Assembly: GCA_918807975.1 (NCBI GenBank)
Contig: OU964921.1
Location: 32,948,498 to 33,012,497 of the forward strand
Reading direction: 5' to 3'
Length of the DNA: 64,000 nt
DNA from: Aplidium turbinatum
Taxonomy: Eukaryota > Chordata > Ascidiacea > Aplousobranchia > Polyclinidae
Position numbers and translations under genes: made by a program
Notes under the pieces: generated by a model
Seen by the model: the letters and a program-made list of their open reading frames with translations, nothing else
Told to the model about the DNA's origin: nothing
The model's database searches: none
In this document: piece after piece, positions 35,101 to 45,100 of the stretch
Position numbering within the stretch: position 1 is the stretch's first letter
Layout: the number at the start of each line of letters is the position of its first letter

Positions 35101-38100
35101 TTAGCAGCATATTTTGCCCGTTTGTGTGTAAGAGCTACCTTTAATAAGTTAATAGCTGTTTATCTGCTAATAAATTTCATACAAATATTACCTTAAAAGT
35201 GTTTCTAGAAAGCATTATAATCGATTATTTGAGTGTAATTTTGCAAAAAATGTCCGGGGGGGCATGCCCCCGGACCCCCCTAGAATACACGTGCCTTCGG
35301 CAAGCTCTAACCCCCCACGAGTTATATTGCTTCCCTTGCTCAACCAACCAGGATACGCCACTGGTTAGTTGGATTTTAGAGTGAAAAGCCTTTCTAGTCT
35401 AATATTTTTTGTGGTAAAGTTTCGAACGTTTTTGTGGTAAAGTTTCGAACACCATCGTGGTTGACAACTTATTCTTTCATCTTGTGGTTATAGTGATCAT
35501 TCTGATTCATTTGTCCGACTTACTGATTGCAAAGCAGATCGTTCGGTACTCAGCGCAGTACGATATTCGAGTCAAAATATCTTGATTTTTACATACTCTT
35601 CTCTTTACTGTATTTGAATTCTATCACTTCTACATGCTCAAACCGGTTACCAAACGAGTGGAAAAATCCATTTTTACGATCACACTTTGAAATCATCCTA
35701 CTATCCATACTCTTCTCTTTACTGTATTTGAATTCTATCACTTCTACATGCTCAAACCGGTTACCAAACGAGTGGAAAATCTATTTTTACGATCACACTT
35801 TGAAACCATCCTACCATCACTTTCTTGAGTGGTTGATCATTTCTGCCAGTAGCATTTCAGCAATGGTTAAAACGAGAGAGTCTTTTTGTTTGTCAGGTCG
35901 CCAACCGAGAGATGAAACGATTGAAGAAGATTCCGAGCGCCATGCCCGATCACGCCCTCACGCGCAACTATCTTGAACTTCTCACTGAACTACCATGGAC
36001 CAAGTCAACCGATGATAGGTTTGCGAATGGACTTGCCATTAATTCTCACAGCTCTCTTCTAATCGCCACAATGTACAAATCCCTAAAGACTCAACCTCGT
36101 CTTTTTGACTTGTTCTTACGAAAAGTTCCGTTCGTTTCCTATTATTGTTTTGATGTTGGTTCGTATCCGCAATGCTGATGCGATTTGAAGAAGTTGTGTG
36201 TTTGTTTTTGCGTGTTTTACCGCGATTTCTATCAACTGCACGAGGATACCGAAAAAACCTCATTTTGACTTTTGCAGGTTGGATTTGGATAAAGCAAAGG
36301 ACGATTTGGACAAAGATCATTATTCTATGGACAAGTTAAAAAAGCGGGTGCTTGAGTACTTGGCCGTTCGCCAACTGCAGACGATTGCCAAGGGAGGCGA
36401 CAAAACCATCAAAGGGCCGATACTGTGCTTTGTTGGGCCACCGGGCGTTGGCAAAACCAGTGTTGGGAGATCCATTGCTCGCACCATGGGAAGGAAATTC
36501 CATCGCATTTCGCTTGGTACGACCAGCAAGTCTGTTTATTATAACAATTCTTTCTTTTTTTTTTGAGAAAATTACAACTCACATGGCTTTGCTAACAACC
36601 TTAAATCATTGAATTGAAAATTGATTTTATCAACTATTCCGTTCGTTGTCATTAATTTTTCGTTGAGCTTAACGTCATGAAGTTATATGAAAATTTTTCC
36701 TTTTAAAGATTTGATCAATTTTCTTCCGTAATTTTCCACTAACCTCTCACCACCACACAGGTGGAGTTTGCGATCAATCAGACATACGCGGCCATCGACG
36801 AACTTACGTAGGCAGCTTGCCTGGACGAATCATCAGCGGTCTCAAAACGGTCGGAGTCAAAAACCCGGTTTTCTTGCTGGATGAGGTCGACAAACTCGGT
36901 GAGATGTTAAATATCGCCGCAATTGACATTGTCTTTTTTCGATACGTTAACTTTCGTGGTCTCGAAACAAATGAAGAAACAAGCGACGCAAATTTCTTCA
37001 ATGTGTTGATGCTTTGTGACGTTTACAGAGCTCTATATACTAGGTGTTCTTTGAAATGACGATTGAATGCGTATTTTCACCGTTTTTTTTTTTACTTCCA
37101 GCTGTACATTTAACTCTTACATTGCCGGTACAATATTAACAACAGAAGACTTCGAAATGTAATTTCCTGGCGTAAGCCTGTCACATGTCGTTGTTTCAAC
37201 GTAATAAATCGCTCATTTAACATTATCAGGTAAGGGGCTGCAGGGAGACCCTGGAGCGGCATTGCTTGAGGTACTTGATCCAGAACAGAACCACACCTTT
37301 GTTGACCATTACTTGAATGTTCCCTTCGATCTATCGTCAGTGCTTTTTATAGCAACGGCCAATTCGATGGACACCATCCCTGCTGCTCTCCTTGATAGAA
37401 TGGAAGTTATACAGGTGACGGTTCTTATCTTTCTTACGTACTGGATATAACCTCAACCAACATTTCTGTCGGCTTTGACCCAGATAGCAAATCGACCGTT
37501 TTTTACATTCAATCGTTGAATTAATTACATTGAATTGATGTAAAAAACGGTTGATTTGCTGTCTGAGGAAACAAAAAGGATATTTGTTTTGTCGATAACG
37601 CAACATCTCTGTTATTTTAATGATATAACATTTTTTGATGCAGGCAACACACAGAATAAATTTATTATACAACGTAAAAATAATGCAACTTCAACGTGTC
37701 TGCAATCCAGGTGCCAGGTTACAGTCAAGAGGAGAAGCTGGCTATCGCGAGAAAGTATTTACTTCCCAAGCAAATGACAGCGCACGGATTGTCAGTTGAC
37801 TCCCTTGAAGGAGGCACCGTCTCTACCGCTATTCACTTCGGAGACGATGCCTTGAAAAGCACCATCGCCCATTACACCAGAGAGGCCGGCGTGAGAGAGC
37901 TAGACAGAAAACTAGGTGCCGTATGCAGAGCTGTGGCGCTCAACGTAAGTAACTTTTGCATTTTCTTACGTTACGTTAAAGCAGCAAGGTGGGCTTGACA
38001 AGAGAGGACGCGTTAGACAGATCGATGTGGAGGCAAGGTGTGAAGGCGATTGCGTGACTTGGAGGTGAATCCGGCCACCCTCGGTAACGGGGACATCACC

Positions 38101-40399
38101 GGATTAAAACTGGACTACTACTACTATATGAACGAAGAACAAGAAATGACAGCGAGATAGGTTACTGCACTGTTTTGTCATAACAGTAGTCTCTAACACA
38201 TGGCCACGTTGGATCTAACATTGCAGAGTTGTAGCTGTAGAAAGCCACGGATACCAAAATTTGAAACTAAATGTATGAGTCCATAAAGTTCACGTTTCTG
38301 TTGTAATAAAGACTGAAGGAAGGGTGTTCACAATAAGCAAAAGCCCCCGAATTTTGTTTTGAAATTTTGCTATGCCCTGACTCTTAACTATAGTAGTTGA
38401 CATGAGTTGCATACTCAATTATTCATCAATGCCTTTTTTGAAGTTGTATAATTTGTAGTTTTCAACTAACTTCATCGATGAGCATGTAATTTTAAAAAGT
38501 TTTCTATTCTTTTGAAAGCTTATTTTTCAATATTGCTTTGTTTCAGGTTGCAAAGCAGCTGAAGAAAGACGGTCACGAAAAATTAGATATCACTGTCGAC
38601 GAAGCTGCACTGAAAGATATCTTGGGTAAACTACACAATATTTAACTTTGGTTTTCTTTGTTGTTGTATTTGTTATTCGTAAGGTGGCGGAAATGGTCAT
38701 TGTTTCTGCGCCTAGACATTTTATCCCTAAACACAATGTTTGGCGCAGCGCTTGTGGTGGCGTTGCTTGTGGTCGATAATAGTTTATTCACTAGCACTAT
38801 TTTCACATAAATCTTCAGACCATATTTGTCGTGTGGTATGGGCTACTTGTTTAATTACACACGTCTCAATTCTAAAAACTTCTCTTTCCCAATTTCAAAA
38901 GTCTTTTTGCGTCTGAGTAAACGAAGTTTTTAAATCTCTTAAAAAATTTTTATTGTTTTTCTTTTCAGGGCCTCACGCGTTTGACCGGGAAGCAGCCCAG
39001 TTGCTCACGAGGCCTGGAGTAGCATGCGGCCTAGCTTGGACACCAACCGGAGGGGAAATCTTGTACGTGGAAGCTTCGCGCATGCGCACTGCTGCAGAAA
39101 ACGGAACCGGCAGTGGTCACATGACTTTGACTGGCAAGCTGGGTGACGTCATGAAGGAATCCGCTCAGCTGGCAGTTAGTTGGCTGCGAAGCAATGCAGA
39201 GAAACTGGGGATCAATGATGGAGGTTGACTTATCATAAAATAGAATCATCTTTTTCCCTTTCTTTTCTTTTTTTTATTGTTTTGTCGTTTATTATAGGTA
39301 ACTGTCGAAATGGAATTTCAATTTTCTCTTTCTATCGTTGTTGCGTCTTTCAGGTACTTAAACTTTCAAAATATAATATTCAGCTGTTCATCCGCATCTC
39401 TTTAGCAAAAAGCATCATCGAAGGAACTGACATACATCTTCACTTTCCTGCTGGAGCCGTCGGCAAAGATGGGCCTTCTGCTGGCGTTACTATTGTAACG
39501 GCTCTCGTGTCGCTCTTCACTGGGAAGTTGGTCCGGTCAGATCTGGCTATGACCGGCGAGATCACGCTTCGTGGGATAGTGCTTCCGGTAGGCTGCTACA
39601 TGGGAACGCTCTACTGCTTGTAGATTGGTGTTTTGTCTTAGTTATTTTTCACAACGTTGTTGGCTTTATATGTAACTACAAGAAACTGCACGATTTTGCC
39701 AGTAATGGCAAGAAAATGTTAGCTTGCCAATGAAGTTATGACATTTATAATCCACAGCTTACGGGTTGAAATACTTGCCTCGTGCTGTGTGGCCTAACAA
39801 GTGGCATAGTGTGTGCAGAGTCAGCGGGTTTTTAACAAAAGTATAAAGCAGAAAACAGTTTTGATTTTTACTATCACGAAGGTCTTTTTTTTTATTTCGT
39901 CTATTGTAATAATGATGATCTTCGACATAGCCACGCCAAAGAATGAGATATAATATATCCATAGAGATTAAGATGTATTTGTTTGGCCAAGCAGACTTAA
40001 GCCAACGTTTTTAGAAGTAATAGATGTAAATGTATAACGTTTTAAAACAAAACTTTTTTGAATACCATTGATTCCAAGAACTTCTTTTGTGTTGACATTA
40101 TCTCCACAAGTGGTATCATGCAATTGCGCTATTTTTTTAAGGTTGGTGGAATTAAGGAGAAAGTGCTTGCAGCTCACCGCGCGGGAATGCGTCATCTCGT
40201 GCTTCCGAAACGCAACAAACGTGACGTAGAAGCGGACATTTCCGAAGATATCCGAAAGTGTCTTCGATTTCATTACGCAGAATGTCTCGAAGACGTTCTT
40301 GCCGAGGCTTTTATTGACGATGGCTCTGGTGAAATCTTTGAAAATAACATTACTTTGAAAGAGAAGCAAAGATTTAAAGCACTTTCCAGCAAATTATGA
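26183..40399 (+). CDS. LONP2: LONP2, peroxisomal Lon protease, 16 exons, complete
   Basis: ATP-dependent AAA+ serine protease of the peroxisome matrix, for protein quality control and processing of PTS2-type enzymes. Exons inferred from GT/AG sites and homology: 26183-26276, 26486-26596, 32149-32309, 32598-32825, 32908-33001, 33256-33405, 33711-33772, 35897-36018, 36278-36516, 36761-36898, 37230-37414, 37711-37944, 38547-38625, 38969-39223, 39406-39587, 40142-40399. They join in phase to 863 codons plus stop (human 852). Seen: N-terminal substrate domain opening [11 protein letters not shown]; Walker [10 protein letters not shown] (about 394-402); Walker [10 protein letters not shown] (457-465); catalytic Ser in KDGPSAG (742) and Lys in VGGIKEK (783); C-terminal SKL, the PTS1 peroxisome signal, which separates it from mitochondrial LONP1. 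Intron 2 (26597-32148) and intron 7 (33773-35896) are swollen by transposons. No lesion seen. Confidence 0.95.
26600..27365 (+). mobile_element. LINE 3' fragment in LONP2 intron 2
   Basis: Begins within a few bases of the exon 2 donor. Frames 26604-26849 and 26840-27367 give [55 protein letters not shown] and [19 protein letters not shown]. This is the same domain order as the LINE at 2765 but clearly diverged. A frameshift lies near 26845. It has the same orientation as the gene. Confidence 0.75.
27440..28530 (-). mobile_element. Tc1/mariner transposon remnant, minus strand, in LONP2 intron 2
   Basis: The minus-strand frame 28221-27913 contains [15 protein letters not shown], matching the QxPxSVMVWAGVT block around the second catalytic Asp of mariner transposases. 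Further down, other frames give IKDKDGYVE and LTKPWAEID-like text. Upstream, [12 protein letters not shown] and RNTQRSVRT fit the N-terminal helix-turn-helix. Several frameshifts and stops; terminal repeats not found. Confidence 0.65.
29149..29395 (-). mobile_element. Short Penelope-like terminal piece, 11-bp TSD
   Basis: Inserted into the LINE tail at GAAAAAACAAT. It contains a strongly paired hammerhead-like motif on the minus strand (29261-29312). No protein-coding part. Confidence 0.55.
29261..29312 (-). ncRNA. Hammerhead-ribozyme-like motif, core partly decayed
   Basis: On the minus strand, GTCAGTC GTGC TGACTGAC forms a perfect seven-pair stem II, followed by GAAACGTC. The preceding core reads TTGATAAA rather than CTGATGA. 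Position and architecture match Penelope-type hammerheads; activity is doubtful. Confidence 0.5.
29735..30426 (+). pseudogene. Degenerate transposon-type ORF of unknown family
   Basis: Two frames (29735-29932 and 29920-30426) read [53 protein letters not shown] and [19 protein letters not shown]. The style (MTDSVxKNLxIEExIA, then C.SHT.E.FDR) recalls repetitive proteins I know from other marine invertebrates, but I cannot name the superfamily. A frameshift lies near 29925. 28600-29100 and 29520-29730 may be its N-terminal part. It lies in LONP2 intron 2, same strand. Confidence 0.4.
30427..31787. other. Rest of LONP2 intron 2; no gene seen
   Basis: AT-rich; no LONP2 exon missed here, because exon 2 and exon 3 join in phase. 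No terminal repeats recognised. Confidence 0.45.
31804..32030 (+). mobile_element. tRNA-Ser-like SINE with perfect 16-bp TSD
   Basis: The head GGCTGCATAGCCGAGTGGTG and GCCGGTTCGACACC are well-formed box A and box B. A body with GGCAGGACACTTAAAGGCAT and a GAATGGATACGACAAACAA end follow. The 16-base repeat CAGCTACGTTTGCTCT flanks it (31788-31803, 32031-32046). The perfect TSD suggests a young copy. It lies 120 bases before LONP2 exon 3. Confidence 0.88.
32347..32508. mobile_element. 162-bp MITE with 9-bp TSD in LONP2 intron 3
   Basis: AAATTATTG flanks it (32338-32346, 32509-32517). Internal inverted words TTTCGGTGAGTCCGAT and, reverse-complemented, ATTCGGCGAGTCCGAT. The centre holds TAGGGTTAGGGGTTAGAGGT, a telomere-like run like that in the MITE at 7742. 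Mutator-like by TSD length only. Confidence 0.7.
34095..35363. mobile_element. Non-autonomous hAT with 8-bp TSD in LONP2 intron 7
   Basis: It starts CAGGGGCGTATCCTCAATGG and ends CAGGATACGCCACTG. GTTAGTTG flanks both ends (34087-34094, 35364-35371). It contains GCTTCCCTTGCT words at both ends and a GC-rich GGGGGGGCATGCCCCCGGAC-type palindrome near 35257. No transposase seen. Confidence 0.85.
35592..35818. repeat. 114-bp recent tandem duplication 79 bp before LONP2 exon 8
   Basis: Two head-to-tail copies starting CATACTCTTCTCTTTACTGT (35592 and 35706) differ at only a handful of positions, including one single-base gap. The high identity indicates a recent event. It creates an open frame that runs into exon 8 in the wrong phase, which is not a gene. 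Confidence 0.9.
37481..37565. repeat. 85-bp near-perfect palindrome in LONP2 intron 11
   Basis: CAGATAGCAAATCGACCGTT faces AACGGTTGATTTGCTGTCTG across a short centre. The arms are about 34 bases with two or three mismatches. Probably a tiny foldback MITE; flanking TSD not evident. Confidence 0.75.
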
Positions 40400-41447
40400 T
40401 TTGCCTGCTACTCTATAGGGAAACTCTCGTCCTTGTGCTTGTGGTTGATACCAAATCTTCATAAAATGCCGCTTTTGGTTAATTTTTCTAACCATTATCT
40501 TATTTAAGCAATCTTTCTTTTATTGTTGTGCAAAAATTATGTTTTAACATTTCTTTCGATCTCATTGGTTTGAAGTGAATAAGAGTTGTCCAGGCAACAA
40601 AATCGGTCATTTTTACGTTGAATCAACGTCTGCAGACGTTGAATGATGATGACGGATTTTTTCTGTCTAAGTGCATCTTCCAGAGAAGCTTTCCAATTAA
40701 ACTTCTTTAAATTGATCGGTTAAAGTGGCTTAATTTTGAGTTGGTTCTTTCCCTAACCCATAGCTTTGCGTGTTGGAGAAAATTTTCGCTTTGCATATTG
40801 GAAGAACTGTTTGATTATGCAGATAGACTGAATTTTGCTTTTAACACCAGAATTGTTGTTTACTTCACTAATGTAGATACAAACGACCTCTTTTCGCCTG
40901 ATGCTTCGGGTATGTTGATTATGTTGGCACACAAATCACTACAATGAACAAATTATAATGAACCTATTTTGTTAAACAGTCTTGGAAAGATTAGCTTGTG
41001 TGATCACAAATCTGCCTGCGAGTAGCCTATCTCTGATATTGTCCTTGATAAAAATGAATGCAAAAGTTTTAACTACACTCCTGAATGGAAAAAGAACGAG
41101 ATGTAAATATTGATTGTTGTGAACAATCGAACTTGCGTTGAAAATGTGAAACTACGGTATTGTGATGTTGCTAACCTTTTGTGGCTGAGAACTAAATTCT
41201 TTCATTCAACTTGGCAAGTCCGTTTGCAGTTAATCATATTTCAAACCTCATTGTTAGAAGCTGTATTGAATTTTCCATTAGGCCTAATTAATTTTAAGTT
41301 ATCAAATTATGTGCAATTAAAATTTATTTTATCGCTTTCATATCGAAGTCTTTTGTCTGTTTGAAGAGTTGCTATAGATTTTCTAACTGGTTTTAACCTG
41401 TCTGACTTGGTGTTGCCGCTTAGGCTAAGTCTGAAATCAGTTAAGAT
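40400..41447. other. LONP2 3' flank; no further gene
   Basis: An ATTAAA at 40696-40701 is a possible polyadenylation signal. TTTTTACGTTGAATCAACGT at about 40611 is a short palindromic word also seen near 4885. No coding sequence recognised. Confidence 0.4.
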
Positions 41448-41765
41448 GCTTCGCGGTTAGCTCAGTGGTTAAGCGCCCGATTGCCTGCACGAAGAAACAT
41501 CAAGATCAAGCGGCGCTGGTTCGGCTCTCGAGGTATGTGGTTGAGCAACGCACTTCAAGACTGCTCTCCGTTCATCGGCACCTAGTGGAGGGAATAATTC
41601 ATGGACAACAAGCGGAAATTTTACTCTGTCAATGTTGGTAACGGGCTCTACGTCAGTACGGTAGCCTAGTTCAAAGTCTCTACCGGTACCGTACCTATAA
41701 GTAAACGAAGCTGCCAGAAATAACCCATCAGAGGCTTTGTCAGTCCGAGGATAGAGATTCTAACT
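41448..41765 (+). mobile_element. tRNA-derived SINE, full length, plus strand
   Basis: The head GCGGTTAGCTCAGTGGTTAA (box A) and CTGGTTCGGCTCTC (box B) lead into the body (TTTACTCTGTCAATGTTGG), then GAAGCTGCCAGAAATAACCC and TTGTCAGTCCGAGGATAGAG near the 3' end. Best complete plus-strand member of the family also found at 6024, 46772 and 54385. Confidence 0.8.
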
Positions 41766-42018
41766 AACAATCTTAAATCTCTGAATAAACCTATTGAATA
41801 ATGCTTAGCGCAGGCACATCTGAACAATTTGTGGCAGTCTGCATCTCCATTCACTATTGTTAGAAAGAAAGGTTTTGAAAAATGCGCTTTCTCGAAGATC
41901 TCTGACCTACCGGGTGAGAAAAAAATGTGAAACGGCATTTAGTAATATTTATAGGTTGGTAGGCTATGCGTAAAATACTTTTAGACCTCACTAAAACTAT
42001 TTTTTGATTGCAATAAAC
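41766..42018. other. Unassigned sequence between SINE and sulfotransferase 3' end
   Basis: No coding or repeat signal beyond short AT-rich words. Confidence 0.35.
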
Positions 42019-42024
42019 TTTATT
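42019..42024 (-). terminator. AATAAA signal downstream of the sulfotransferase gene
   Basis: TTTATT on the plus strand gives AATAAA on the minus strand, about 140 bases past the stop codon at 42165-42167. Confidence 0.55.
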
Positions 42025-42164
42025 TTCTTTCAAACGTTTCTTTTTTTATCAGTTCAGAAATACCTCAGTTCATGCGTTAAAAAGCGCATAAGCTACAGTT
42101 TTTTATGCCAGGATAGCCTACATGAACAAAACCTCGTTTGCATTTTAAAGGTAGGCTTGACCGC

Positions 42165-45100
42165 TTATTTCCAGTCAAAATTTTTTCCCAAAATCTTGTA
42201 AAGTTTTTCATTGTAAGGTTTGTAAAATGTTTTCAAAGCCTGCATTGTTTTGTTGTTAGGTTTATCGGCAGTATAAGATCGTGTTCTTGCTTTGCTGTTT
42301 CCATTGTCTTGACAGAAAAGTTTTTTACGATTTTTCGGGGGTCGAAGGCAAAAGTGGCCTGTGGTATTATGTTGCACCCAATCCTGCAAACGAAAAGTTT
42401 GAGAAACCCCTAAAAAGCTCTGAAGTTTCAAATATTCCGGCCCAGGATTATTCATCATGGCTTCACCGTCAATTATCAGCATTTGTGATTCATTAAAATG
42501 TCTTTTCCATCTTTCCATGTGCTCTGAGTACAATCCAGCTACTAAGCATTCATTCTCGCTTTGCCACACTTTCATCAGAAAATCTTCAACTTCGCTTGAG
42601 TTCAAATTAGAAAGTTTTTGTTGAAGTTTAGGCAAATTGGTTTGGACGTACTGTTCAAATGATTTCACTCCTCCTAAATAAATAATATATTAGATTCCAG
42701 CAGTGGCTTGCAAAAATAATGTCTTTGTTGTTTGAACTTTTTTGCCAGTTTAACATTCGAAGCTGAGGAAATCTGCCACGCACTCTAGATTGAATTCATG
42801 ACTGTTAAGCTTTCGTGTTTTGGGTACGGTAGGCTACGTAGCCTATTAAAAGTAGCCTACCCCATGGCCAACGATGCAATGATATGCCATACCAAATCCA
42901 CCTGAAAACAAAAAGGAGAAGACCACTTATGGGATGACAATAAAGAGTGCATTGCCCCAATGACCCAAGTTGAAAAACCTTGCCCCAGAGCAAATAGTGA
43001 CCTTTCTGTATGTAAAATTAGGTCGCCATAGTCTAGAGTCGGAAACAAGTGAGAAGAGATTTAATAAACTTTAGGCGACGTATGTTGATACATTTCATAC
43101 TTACCAACTATCCAAATGTCATGATGGTGATGAACATAACATGAATACGCACGTGGCGTTGGATCACAAAGAAGCAAAAAGATTTTAATCGCAGGGTTGA
43201 CCTTCAGTATGTCCTGAGGGATCGACTTTGGCGCCGAATAGAAGTAGTGTGGCGTTTTTTCCATTGCAAGCTTATTGTCTGATGTTGGTTGAAAGAGTGT
43301 TCTAAGCAGAAACAGAAGTTTATTACTGCATTAAGATTCAGTAAATTATTGATATTTTTCAAAAAGTTGATGCTTTTGATGACTCTCACACGGAGGCTAG
43401 TGTTAACAGAAATCGTTCTTCTTTGTTATCTCCTTTTGTTAACAGAAATCGTTCCAGAGCACACGGTTGTGTCTCGACAAATATTTTTTGTTGACATGCT
43501 AAAACAATAATTAGAAGCAGCATGAATCGATGACCATTTGTTTCTCAGCTGCTTCTGGCCGTCTGTTGCATTACACATGTAGTCCGCGATGTAGCCTAGG
43601 CTACTGCCCACTGCCCAGTCCATAAGGCCTAGAGCCCATTGTTACGGACAATTTTCATATCAACGTTATGTAAAACCGTTCAGGTCTACTGAATCTGAGC
43701 GTATTACGTAATGGAATATTTCTAAAAAATGAGCAAATTGCATTATCGCTTGCAAGACCTGTAAAACATTGCAGCTGCAGCAAACATTACATCATCGTTA
43801 AATCTTTAATTACTTGGAACAGGAGTAAGCCAAACTTGAGCAGGTGTTGGCCGGGCTTGAACAGGTGTGAGCCAAACTTGAACAGCTGCTTGAATATCTT
43901 ATCATTGCTTATGAATTATTACGTCACAGTAACTGCCTACGTGCGTTTGAGATATTGCAAATTGCAATGTATTCTCGTCATTTTAAAATTGTTGCTTGAA
44001 GAAGTTAGTCGCATATTTAACTGTTTTGCTTAGTGCTTGCCAGCTGGACAAAATTTCCGTCTTTTATCCAAGTAATTTGTTTTGTAGTGACAAGTTTTAG
44101 TGGTGTATCGCGTTGCACCCCAGTTTCGACGGCCAGTAGGCTATTTTTTACAGAAATACAATTCTTGAATAGACGTTTCAGAAGAGTGTTTCTTTTCGGT
44201 CATTGCATACAGACGAACGGATCCGGGAATCTTATGTTACAATTTTCCCACGAAGAGATTATGGTTTACCGTTGTGACCACCCATGTTACCAAAATAGAA
44301 ACAAATAAAAACAGTAATAATAGACCTATTGTTGTGTTATTTTGGTTTTAGGTAGGCCTACTAATTGGCTAGCTTATTAAAAACTGAATGTTTTCAATTA
44401 TTAATACTATTGTTCTTCTTAAGGGTACTCAAAGGCTACTCCAAGGAAAATATAGGCAGTAGTTTACGCAGGGGTTTCTCAAGGTGGTGGGGCATTTGAA
44501 ATGTTTTTCGAATCAAAATGAAAACAAATCAAAAAAGCGCCCATTTGCTAATAATAACCAGTAGTTATAGGTTATATTGCATAAGATTAGCCTACAATAC
44601 TCAGCTGGTATTGACGATAATTTTTTAGTTTGCAGCAGCTAGATTACTCATTTGGATAGATTTTGCATTGAAAACAAATACATGATATGACACTCTTGAC
44701 GTCGCATAATGTTGACGTTTTATGTCGACGACGTAGTTGGCTTACTTAGCCCAATGTCATTCGCGTATTGAGGGTACGTTCAGTGGCGTAGTCCTTACCC
44801 CTGATTTTGTTAAAGGCATTTGATATAATTTCACATTTTCTTTATCAAGAGTAGCCTAATGCAGCCAATTCGTTGGCAAAACATAAACTCTAACGGTCTT
44901 TGCACAGGCTACGTCACTCTATTTACGGATTGAATTATAGAATTATAATTATTATACAGTAGTAGGGGGGGGGGGGGGTGAGCAGAGATGGGCAAGATCA
45001 CCAGTATTGGTGTTCTTGAAGATCAAGATCACCAAGAATAGGTGATCTTGAAGATCAAGATCAAGATCACCAAACTAAGTGATCTTGAAGATCAAGATCG

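Noticed and set aside
35527-35976. 149-codon plus-strand ORF
   Set aside because: It is created by the 114-bp tandem duplication and runs into LONP2 exon 8 in the wrong phase.
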